Source: Sphingomonas glacialis
GTDB taxonomy: Bacteria; Pseudomonadota; Alphaproteobacteria; Sphingomonadales; Sphingomonadaceae
NCBI RefSeq assembly: GCF_006439055.1
Contig: NZ_RCZC01000005.1
Location: 176,986 to 240,985, forward strand
DNA: 64,000 nucleotides
Direction: 5' to 3'
In this document: piece after piece, positions 51,568 to 59,093 of the stretch
How positions within the stretch are numbered: the stretch's first letter is position 1
Layout of the letters: each line of letters begins with the position of its first letter
The notes under the pieces: generated by a model
What the model saw: only the letters and a program-made list of their open reading frames with translations
Told to the model about the DNA's origin: nothing
Database searches by the model: none
Position numbers and translations under genes: made by a program

Positions 51568-52559
51568 TACCTCCCAAAACGGCGGGAATGCCTCTGCCCG
51601 CGATCGGCACTCTGATCGCCGCGATCCTGTGCGGCGGCACCGTGCCCGGCGAAGCGCAAAGCACCCTGCCGTCCTCGCCACGCGCGGGATCTTCAACAGC
51701 GGACGCGCGCACGGCGGCTGTAGCTGACTCTCTCTCGCTGCCGACACGCAGCGCACGGAAAGAGTCGGAAGTGCCGTCCATACCGCCGAGCGCGAAGGTA
51801 CGCGTTGGGAAGGCGAATGCGAGCGCGAGGATCGAACCCGATCGCGCGTCCTGGCTGAACGCGATCCAGCAATATCCCTATGCGGATGGCGCGCTGTATC
51901 AGGTCTATGCGGCGCCTGGTCGCGTCACCGACATCGCGCTGCAGACCGGCGAGGAATTGGTGGGCAGCGGACCGGTTGCGGCTGGCGACACCGTCCGCTG
52001 GATCATCGGCGATACCACCAGCGGTGTGGCTGCAAACAAGCAGGTCCATATCCTCGTAAAACCGACGCGCGCTGATCTCATGACCAACCTCGTCATCAAC
52101 ACCGATCGGCGTACCTATCATCTCGAGCTGAGGGCAACGCCGGCGACCTATATGGCCGCGATCTCGTGGAGCTATCCGCAGGACATGCTGATCGCGCTCA
52201 AAGCGAGCAAGGCCGAGGCCGAACGCATCGCGCCAGTCGCCACGGGCATCGACCCGGCGACACTCAATTTCCGCTACCGGATCGAGGGTGACAAAGCCGT
52301 ATGGCGTCCGGTGCGTGCGTTCGACGATGGTCGCCAAGCCTATGTCGAGTTCCCGGACGGGATCGCGACGTCGGATATGCCGCCGATCTTCGTGCTCGGT
52401 GCGGACGGCAATGCTGAACTGGTGAACTACCGCGTGCAGGGCCGCTACATGGTGGTCGACCGGCTGTTCACGGCTGCCGAACTTCGGCTCGGGGGTAGGA
52501 AGCGCGCACAGATGATCCGGATCGTCCGCGACGAGCCGCGGCGTGGGGGGCGGTCATGA
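51564..52559 (+). CDS. trbG: Conjugal transfer protein TrbG
   Basis: A 331-residue VirB9-type periplasmic/outer membrane protein starting with GTG 51564 in the trbF stop (GTGA). The ~100-residue head is Pro/Ser-rich after a signal sequence; the conserved domain has YPYADGALYQVYAAPGRVTDIALQTGEELVG, HILVKPTRADLMTNLVINTDRR-type strands and a C-terminal half with NFRYRIEGD and LVNYRVQGRYMVVDRLF. It joins TrbI in the outer membrane core. Confidence 0.92.
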   Translation: MIPPKTAGMPLPAIGTLIAAILCGGTVPGEAQSTLPSSPRAGSSTADARTAAVADSLSLPTRSARKESEVPSIPPSAKVRVGKANASARIEPDRASWLNAIQQYPYADGALYQVYAAPGRVTDIALQTGEELVGSGPVAAGDTVRWIIGDTTSGVAANKQVHILVKPTRADLMTNLVINTDRRTYHLELRATPATYMAAISWSYPQDMLIALKASKAEAERIAPVATGIDPATLNFRYRIEGDKAVWRPVRAFDDGRQAYVEFPDGIATSDMPPIFVLGADGNAELVNYRVQGRYMVVDRLFTAAELRLGGRKRAQMIRIVRDEPRRGGRS

Positions 52560-53809
52560 CCGATCCAGCCGAGGCACCGTCTCCCGAGCAACCGGCTCGG
52601 GAAGATCCGGCACTTGCCGACACCAGCGACGCGTTTCGCTTGCGAGGTGCGCCGCCGCACGTGACCCGTCTGTCGCGCAAGACCCTTGCGGTGCTCGGCG
52701 TTGCCGCAGGTGTGGGGATCGGCGGATCGCTGATCTATGCCCTGCAGCCGCATGGACCTGTGGCACCGCCGCCGAATCTCTACAGCGCGGATCGAGCCCC
52801 CAAGGCCAATGCCGTGACGGCGGCCCCTGCCGACTATTCGAAAGTACCCAAATTGGGGCCGCCACTGCCCGGAGACCTCGGACGCCCGATCGTCAGCGCG
52901 CAGGCAAACGGCCAGATCGTTCCTGTCCCACCGATGGGAACGTCCGCGGCACCACCGCCCGACCCGCAGCGCGCGCGCGCAGAACAGGCGCGCCAGCGAG
53001 CAGCCCAGGAGCGCGACACCGCTCGCACCAGCAGCCTGTTCCTCGCAGGGGCCAGTGTCGGCACACCCGGAGGCGGCACGTCTGCAGTGCTCATTCCCAG
53101 CGCGTCGCCGACGGTCGATGCTGGCGCTGCAGCCACGCCATCAATCTTACCGCCCGCGGCAGGCCAAGCATCGAACCGCGCCTTCCTTCAAGTCGGCACA
53201 AATAGGATGACGGAAAGCATCGAACGCGCGACGAGTTCGACATCGCCCTATGTGCTCCAGGCGGGCAGCATCATTCCGGCAGCGCTCATCACCGGCATCC
53301 GCTCCGAGCTTCCCGGACAGATTACGGCGCAGGTCACGCAGAATGTCTACGACAGTCCGACCGGCAGAATCCTGCTCATCCCACAGGGCGCGCGGCTGAT
53401 CGGCACGTACAGCAGCGAGATCGCGGCCGGGCAGAACCGCGTGCTGCTCGCGTGGGATCGCCTCATCCTGGCTGGCGGACGCTCGATCCTGCTCGACCGC
53501 CAGCCTGGCGCGGATGCTGCTGGCATGGCGGGCTTGCAGGATCGGACCAACTACCACTGGGGCAATATGCTGAAGGCCGCTTTGGTGTCTACGCTACTCG
53601 GCGTTGGGTCCGAGCTTGCTACCGACAGCGATGACGCGCTCACGCGGGCGCTGCGCTACGGAACCCAGGACACAATCAATCAAACGGGCCGGCAGTTGGT
53701 GCAGCGCGAGATGAATGTGCCGCCGACATTGACGATCCGCCCAGGCTTCCCGCTGCGCGTGATCGTGACACGCGATCTGGTCCTCGAACCGCAAGGTGCC
53801 AGGCCATGA
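52556..53809 (+). CDS. trbI: Conjugal transfer protein TrbI
   Basis: A 417-residue VirB10-type protein spanning both membranes: one inner membrane helix (TLAVLGVAAGVGIGGSLIYAL), a Pro-rich linker, then the barrel domain SPYVLQAGSIIPAALITGIRSELPGQITAQV, PTGRILLIPQGARLIGTY and LILAGGRSILLDR with the antenna region PGADAAGMAGLQD. It completes the core channel. Confidence 0.94.
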   Translation: MTDPAEAPSPEQPAREDPALADTSDAFRLRGAPPHVTRLSRKTLAVLGVAAGVGIGGSLIYALQPHGPVAPPPNLYSADRAPKANAVTAAPADYSKVPKLGPPLPGDLGRPIVSAQANGQIVPVPPMGTSAAPPPDPQRARAEQARQRAAQERDTARTSSLFLAGASVGTPGGGTSAVLIPSASPTVDAGAAATPSILPPAAGQASNRAFLQVGTNRMTESIERATSSTSPYVLQAGSIIPAALITGIRSELPGQITAQVTQNVYDSPTGRILLIPQGARLIGTYSSEIAAGQNRVLLAWDRLILAGGRSILLDRQPGADAAGMAGLQDRTNYHWGNMLKAALVSTLLGVGSELATDSDDALTRALRYGTQDTINQTGRQLVQREMNVPPTLTIRPGFPLRVIVTRDLVLEPQGARP

Positions 53810-54033
53810 CCAAATTGCGACTCGGTCGGATCGAAGACGACAAGCCCGTGAAGGTGACGATCGAACTGCCGGGCGCGGTGCACCGCGATCTCGCCCGCTA
53901 TGCCGATGCGCACGCGCGCGAGACGGGCATCGAGCGCCCACTGCCGGTCGAGCGGTTGATACCGCCCATGCTCGAGCGGTTCATGGCGAGCGATCGGGCG
54001 TTCGCCCGTCGGCGTTCCCCATCTGCGGTCTAA
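53806..54033 (+). CDS. DUF2274 family protein
   Basis: A 75-residue protein coupled to trbI by four bases. TKLRLGRIEDDKPVKVTIEL, HRDLARYADAHARETG and LIPPMLERFMASDRAF match DUF2274, a short family regularly found as the last gene after trbI in alphaproteobacterial transfer operons. It may be a ribbon-helix-helix-like DNA-binding protein, but no role is known. Confidence 0.88.
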   Translation: MTKLRLGRIEDDKPVKVTIELPGAVHRDLARYADAHARETGIERPLPVERLIPPMLERFMASDRAFARRRSPSAV

Positions 54034-54345
54034 TGCCGACATTCTGGCTGGACGCGTGCCTCAAACCTCTTGTCATCGCATTGTAATCCAACAATATGAT
54101 CGAGATCGCTGTCTGCAAGGGCAGCGTGTGACCGGGCTTCTGACGCGTATGTCCAGGCTTTCGCTAAAGGCGTCGGTGCGCGCTCCGCGCGCGCGTTTCC
54201 CCGCTCGGTCACTCTCTCCAAAGATGATCCGACAGATTGGGCAAGTCTGCCCGATTATAATCAAATTATAAAATGGATGAGGCCGGCTCGTTATGAAATT
54301 CTCTGCTGGCGACTGAATGAGTCGCATTCAAGCAGGAGAAGCGAA
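54034..54345. promoter_or_regulatory. Leader region of the lasso cluster (312 bases, no gene)
   Basis: The region becomes A/T-rich towards the precursor gene. A dyad ATTGGGCA-AGTC-TGCCCGAT at about 54236-54255 is followed directly by TATAAT at 54255-54260, which may be the -10 element of the lasso promoter with the dyad as operator; the -35 is not clear. AGCAGGAGAA is the ribosome site for the precursor. No other gene is seen. Confidence 0.4.
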
Positions 54346-54486
54346 ATGGAACGTTCCGACATCCGCAATGATGACATCGTCGACATCGGCGATGCAACCG
54401 CCCTGACCCGCGGCGTGTCGCCGATCGGGCAAGACGACGTGGACGGCACGCTTCGGCAGTTCGCCGCCATCAGCGACGAAGATTGA
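54346..54486 (+). CDS. Lasso peptide precursor
   Basis: A 46-residue peptide, ATG 54346 with AGGAG upstream. The leader is residues 1-22 and ends with ATALTR; Thr at -2 and Gly as first core residue are the rules for lasso precursors, and the GxAxxxTRG pattern is as I recall it for astexin-1. The 24-residue core begins GVSPIGQDD and ends AAISDED. Gly1 can form an isopeptide ring with Asp8 or Asp9. The core start GVxPIG resembles sphingopyxin- and rhodanodin-type peptides but the rest differs. Processing genes B and C follow at once, which makes the call firm. Confidence 0.88.
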   Translation: MERSDIRNDDIVDIGDATALTRGVSPIGQDDVDGTLRQFAAISDED

Positions 54487-54545
54487 CCGGATCGGGCGCG
54501 CGGGGCGATAGCTCTGCGCGCCCCTTCGCTTGCGCAGGAACAATC

Positions 54546-55190
54546 ATGCTTAGGCTGGCCGATCATCTTTACGGAACAGTTGTAGGAGAAACGCCGATAC
54601 TTTTCGACGTCGCAAAAGGGCGCTATCTATTACTGCGAGGTCCGGCAGCCGAGAATTTTCGAACTTTGTGGGATAATGAATCGACTTCGGGCGGGGTAGC
54701 TCCGCTTATCGAAGCAGGTCTCGTGCATGATGCGAGTACGGTGAAGTTCGAACCCGGCCCCCAAAGCGCGGAGGTGAGCTATGAAGATGGCTCGCAACCT
54801 TTACCTTCGCGCAGGCTGACCATTGGGGCGATCCACGCGCAAATCGTAGTCAGACGAGCGCTCCGTCGGCAGAAACTGCCCGGCGTTCTGAAGACGCTGC
54901 GCGCTCGCAGCGGCGCCCCATCTCGAGTGATCCGATCCGCCACACACGTAACAGAGGCCGACGTATCGTCGGCATTCGTACGAAGCCGACTGTTGCTGCC
55001 GTCGCTGGATCAATGCGTGGCGAGAAGCATCGCGATTGTCTCGATCCTCGGCCGATACGGCCACGACGCGACGCTGATCGTTGGCGTCCGGCTGCCTTTT
55101 GCAGCGCATTGCTGGGTCCAGTGCGAAAATCGCGTGGTCAGCGATCCCCTCGATCGCGCGCGCGCGTTCCAGCCGATCTTCGCCTTATGA
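54546..55190 (+). CDS. Lasso peptide B protein (leader-binding domain fused to cysteine protease)
   Basis: A 214-residue protein. The first ~85 residues (LADHLYGTVVGETPILFD, RYLLLRGPAAENF) form the leader-recognition (RRE) part, and the rest is a transglutaminase-like protease. Catalytic residues are Cys157 (SLDQCVARS), His188 (FAAHCWVQC) and Asp200 (VVSDPLDR), in spacing close to McjB. It cuts the leader after Arg22. ATG 54546 has AGGA upstream; an in-frame TTG at 54483 is less likely. The C protein starts in its stop codon. Confidence 0.92.
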   Translation: MLRLADHLYGTVVGETPILFDVAKGRYLLLRGPAAENFRTLWDNESTSGGVAPLIEAGLVHDASTVKFEPGPQSAEVSYEDGSQPLPSRRLTIGAIHAQIVVRRALRRQKLPGVLKTLRARSGAPSRVIRSATHVTEADVSSAFVRSRLLLPSLDQCVARSIAIVSILGRYGHDATLIVGVRLPFAAHCWVQCENRVVSDPLDRARAFQPIFAL

Positions 55191-56920
55191 CGGCGCCGAA
55201 TTTCCTGATCGTGTCCGGCGTCGAGGATCCGGCTTACCCCGGCGCTTTGCTGAACGCGGCCGAGGGGATGTCGCTGGTCTTCTCGCGGAGCGGAACAAAG
55301 GTTTGGGCAACAGACCATGTCGTCGACATCGGAGATTATGGCGTGGTGATCGGCCATCTCTTCACGCGCTCGCAGCCGAGCCGGCGGGTTTTCAAACTCA
55401 CGCCCGACGAGATTTTTCGGATCCACGGATCTTCGGGGAGTAGCCTCGTTCGGGACTTTTGGGGCGGTTATGTGGCCGTCGTGGAGGCGACGGACGGGCA
55501 GGTGGAGATCATCCGGGATCCGTCTGGCGCGATCCCGGTGTACTGGCGAAGCGATGGAAGGCGGGTCTATCTCGCAACCGAGATGGGAAGGGCCCCCTTC
55601 TCGAGGGAAGACGGCCTTCGCGTCGATGCGGACCTGCTGACCGCGCATTTGTTTCAGCCGCGGCACGGCGGTCCCGAGACGTGCATCGCGGGCGTTCGCG
55701 TCCTGATTCCGGGACATGCAATGCGCCTGCGCGCTGGGGCGCCGTCGACCCATGTGCTGTGGTCGCCATGGGACCATGCGACAGAGGATGCGGATCCTCG
55801 TGATTATGATCCCGAGCGCTTTCGATCGACCGTGCTCGACACGATTAGCGCGCTGGGCAGTTGTTTCCACTCTGTTTTGATCGGGGCGTCTGGCGGCCTC
55901 GATTCCAGCGTTGTTGGCGCCGGACTAGCGAGTTCCTCCGCGCGGATCTGCGGTCACACGATGGTCGGGGAAGATGCGGATAGCGACGAGCGCGCGTACG
56001 CCGAGCGCGTTGTGACAGCGTTCGGCATGGCGTGGCGGATTGATCATTTCAGCTTGGAAGATATCGATATCGCCGCCCCTGTCGTATCGCACGTCCCGGT
56101 GCCTTTCACCGCGCATTACGCGCAGGCGATCGCCGCGGCGCGGGACAGGGCGATGGGCGTGCGACCGATCGACGCATTCTTTTCCGGTAATGGTGGCGAC
56201 AATGTCTTCTGCCTGATGCGTTCGGCGACGCCATTGGTTGATCGATTGGTCACGTGGTCTTCGCCGAGTGCGATCATCCGTACGACGTTCGACATCGCGC
56301 ATCTGACCGGTGCGGATATCGGCACGATCCTACGATTGGCACTCTCGCGGCTCAGCAAATCGGGCGGGAGTGTTCATGGCTCAGGAGATGCGACGTTCCT
56401 TGATCCGCGGGGCTTGAAGCGGGCGCTGGACGCCCTGGTTACAAACCCCTGGTTGGAGCCACCTGGCGCAGTGCGGCCGGGAAAGCTGTCTCACGTTCGG
56501 ATGATCGCGCGCGCGCAGGGCAATGACGGCTTTCACAGTCGCAGGACGCACCCGCCCTCGATCGCGCCGCTGCTGGCCCAGCCCATAGTCGAGCTCTGTC
56601 TTTGCATACCATCCTGGGCCTGGATCAGCGGCGGCGTAGATCGGTCGGTCGCGCGTCGAGCATTCCGGGGAACGTTGCCCAACGCGGTGCTGGACCGCCG
56701 CTCGAAAGGCGGGCCGAGCGGATTCATGGATCAGATCTACCGACATCATGAACGCTACGTCCGTGCGAGTCTGGAGGCTGGCGCGCTTCGTGAACTCGGA
56801 ATTCTCGATCCTGCGTGGCCAAGCACTGCGCCGTCGATCAGCGACGAGAGCGATCCCGTCGCCCCTCGGCGGCTCCTGTCACTGGTCGCGGCAGAACATT
56901 GGGCTCGTTCATGGGTGTGA
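55187..56920 (+). CDS. Lasso peptide cyclase (asparagine synthetase-like C protein)
   Basis: A 577-residue enzyme. The N-terminal Ntn-like domain lacks the catalytic Cys2 of true asparagine synthetases (it starts MTAPNFLIVSG), as in other lasso cyclases. The synthetase domain has the PP-loop IGASGGLDSSVVGAGL near residue 234 and FFSGNGGDNVFC. It adenylates Asp8 or Asp9 of the core and closes the ring on Gly1. Its end overlaps the convergent isopeptidase gene by 12 bases. Confidence 0.92.
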   Translation: MTAPNFLIVSGVEDPAYPGALLNAAEGMSLVFSRSGTKVWATDHVVDIGDYGVVIGHLFTRSQPSRRVFKLTPDEIFRIHGSSGSSLVRDFWGGYVAVVEATDGQVEIIRDPSGAIPVYWRSDGRRVYLATEMGRAPFSREDGLRVDADLLTAHLFQPRHGGPETCIAGVRVLIPGHAMRLRAGAPSTHVLWSPWDHATEDADPRDYDPERFRSTVLDTISALGSCFHSVLIGASGGLDSSVVGAGLASSSARICGHTMVGEDADSDERAYAERVVTAFGMAWRIDHFSLEDIDIAAPVVSHVPVPFTAHYAQAIAAARDRAMGVRPIDAFFSGNGGDNVFCLMRSATPLVDRLVTWSSPSAIIRTTFDIAHLTGADIGTILRLALSRLSKSGGSVHGSGDATFLDPRGLKRALDALVTNPWLEPPGAVRPGKLSHVRMIARAQGNDGFHSRRTHPPSIAPLLAQPIVELCLCIPSWAWISGGVDRSVARRAFRGTLPNAVLDRRSKGGPSGFMDQIYRHHERYVRASLEAGALRELGILDPAWPSTAPSISDESDPVAPRRLLSLVAAEHWARSWV

Positions 56921-59092
56921 CGTCGACGAGAGAGGCCCCGCGGTTGGCTTCTGACGCATTCCCTCCCATCGTTTGCGTCGCTCGCTCTGGTCGCCGGGCG
57001 GCGGCATGTCCCGCAACCAGAAGTCGAACCATTCCAGGTTTTCCTCCATCGCCAAGCGTCGATTCGAAGGGACATGAAAGAGATGCGTCTCATCCGACGC
57101 GGGCGTTTCGCCGGGATAGAGCGTAATTTCTGCCGGTTTGCCAGCCGCGCGCAGTGCCTGGAAAAAGTCGATCGCGCCGGGACGCGGTTCGGCGACCTGC
57201 TGCAGGATCGCGGCGTTGGCGAACCTCGCCCTGTACGATGGCGTGAGCGCCGCATAGTTCGCAGCGGCTGCGGGATCACCCGGGGGGCCGCCGTAGACGG
57301 CGCGGTAGCTGCAGGACGTGTAGCGATAGGAGGCGGGCTCGAGAAATCCGCCATCGCCGCTCGATGCGGCTTTGAAAAGGTCAGCTTGTGTGACCGCAAC
57401 ATTCGCAGCTTGGGAGCCCGCGCTGTAGCCGGCGATCCCGACGCGCGCCGCATCGACCAACCCTTCGCGACTGGTTTGCTGCACGACCGACTTGAACGCC
57501 TCGAGAGTGTTCAGCCAAATCCTTCGCTGAAGCTCGCGTGGTGGAAGGCGGTCCCCGCACGCATTCCAGTCGGCAATGGCTTCCTCGAGCACCGCGCTTT
57601 GTGTGGGGTAAGGGGCATTCACCAACAGGACGACATACCCCTTTTCCGCAAAAAGCTGCACAGGGTAGCTCCATTGCAAATCTTCCGATCCGAAGCGCTG
57701 ATCGGCGTCCGACCCATGCGTCACGAGGATGGCCGGGTAGCGCGACCCCGGCTGATAGTGCCTGGGGTAAAGTATGAAGCCCGTCGCTTTGTATCCAAGG
57801 TCATTCGTCCAGGTCCGGGCTTCCGCGCGTAGCGGCTCTACACTCGCGAAGGGGCCGGAAAGCGCGTGGAGGGGCGAAATTGCGCCGGTCGAACTGGACA
57901 CCCGAACCAATTGCGGGGGCATAACGACGCCCTCACGAACGCAGACCCCATCGGTCGCGCTAGGGGTGAAGGCACAATGGGTGAGGCTTTCTGGAACCTG
58001 GATGAGTTTCGTGGCGCCGCCGCGGTCGATTCGCAGCAGAGCGTAGCGTGGTTGTTCGTTCAGACGAACCGCGACAATTGCGAAAGCGCCGTCGGGCGAG
58101 CGCCAGTTCCCTGGAGAGCGTAGATCCGACAACGAAGCGGTCGTCGGGCCGTAGTCGATAGACTGACCATCGGGCAAATGTTCCGACAGCCGTCGAACGC
58201 CATCGACCCTCGCAACGCCAAGCGTGCCACCATGCGGCCCGACGACGGTTTCGCGATAATTTGCTGCCGAACCGATCGGAGCGGGAGAGGAGCGCCCACT
58301 GCGGAAATCGAAGCGAAGACGCTGGACCTGTGGATCGTTTCGATCGTCCCCCTGAATACCGTAGTCGAGATAATCCACCCCCCAGTCGGGAAGCGCGCCC
58401 AGATAGCGCGCGATCTTGTCGTCGCTTGACCGTGTCACGACCGGCAATGCCGGATTCGAACCGGTCCTTAGGAAATATCGTACGATCTGCTCGGGGGCCC
58501 ATCTGCGGACGGCGCTGGCCGCGGTCACCTGCTCGTTCGTCGACACCTTTCGTGCGGCCCGTTTGGTCTCCAGCGTTGCATAGAGGAGGTGCCTGCCATC
58601 GGGAGACCAGTCATACGATACCACGCCGAAGCGGAGCGGGACGGTGTTGGTAAATCCGTAACTTGCGCCATCGGCGCTGCCAACCAACGTGGTCACGCTG
58701 CTGACGACAAGTGGGCGGTGAGTGCCGTGACTGCTGACTTGGTAGAGTTGCACGCCATGGCCGAAATCGGCGAGTACGCTCCAGTCCGGGCTGTTTGGAA
58801 TCGATCGAAGCCGATCGAGCCATGTCGAGCGAGCGAAGATCCGGTCCGTCCGGCCGTCGGCAGAGACAAGGTGCAGCTCGTAATCCGGACGGTCGAGCGT
58901 GAGATTCGCCCGGCGCGCGACGTAAGCAACCGATCCGTCGGCCGGCGACACTGCCACATCCTTGATCTCTGGAATCGAAAGAATGTGCTCGATCGTCCAG
59001 CGGGATGGTTGTTGGACATCTTCAGCACGCGCGAGAATTGGCGGCATCGCCGCAACGACGATGGCTGTCGCGAAGATGATACGGCGCATCAT
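56909..59092 (-). CDS. Lasso peptide isopeptidase (Atxe2-like, S9 fold)
   Basis: A 727-residue exported enzyme with signal peptide (IIFATAIVVAAMPPILARA). A seven-bladed propeller (residues ~25-460) precedes the alpha/beta hydrolase domain with nucleophile GIAGYSAGSQA (Ser557) and a late Asp/His in GETPASDETHLFHVP. The prolyl-oligopeptidase build, the W-C-x-x-R-x-P-like DWNACGDRLPPREL segment and the cluster context match Atxe2, which opens the isopeptide bond of its own lasso peptide. ATG 59092 is 2 bases after the receptor's stop; the frame further upstream is antisense-free but without signal peptide. Confidence 0.9.
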   Translation of the reverse strand: MMRRIIFATAIVVAAMPPILARAEDVQQPSRWTIEHILSIPEIKDVAVSPADGSVAYVARRANLTLDRPDYELHLVSADGRTDRIFARSTWLDRLRSIPNSPDWSVLADFGHGVQLYQVSSHGTHRPLVVSSVTTLVGSADGASYGFTNTVPLRFGVVSYDWSPDGRHLLYATLETKRAARKVSTNEQVTAASAVRRWAPEQIVRYFLRTGSNPALPVVTRSSDDKIARYLGALPDWGVDYLDYGIQGDDRNDPQVQRLRFDFRSGRSSPAPIGSAANYRETVVGPHGGTLGVARVDGVRRLSEHLPDGQSIDYGPTTASLSDLRSPGNWRSPDGAFAIVAVRLNEQPRYALLRIDRGGATKLIQVPESLTHCAFTPSATDGVCVREGVVMPPQLVRVSSSTGAISPLHALSGPFASVEPLRAEARTWTNDLGYKATGFILYPRHYQPGSRYPAILVTHGSDADQRFGSEDLQWSYPVQLFAEKGYVVLLVNAPYPTQSAVLEEAIADWNACGDRLPPRELQRRIWLNTLEAFKSVVQQTSREGLVDAARVGIAGYSAGSQAANVAVTQADLFKAASSGDGGFLEPASYRYTSCSYRAVYGGPPGDPAAAANYAALTPSYRARFANAAILQQVAEPRPGAIDFFQALRAAGKPAEITLYPGETPASDETHLFHVPSNRRLAMEENLEWFDFWLRDMPPPGDQSERRKRWEGMRQKPTAGPLSSTSHP

Positions 59093-59093
59093 C

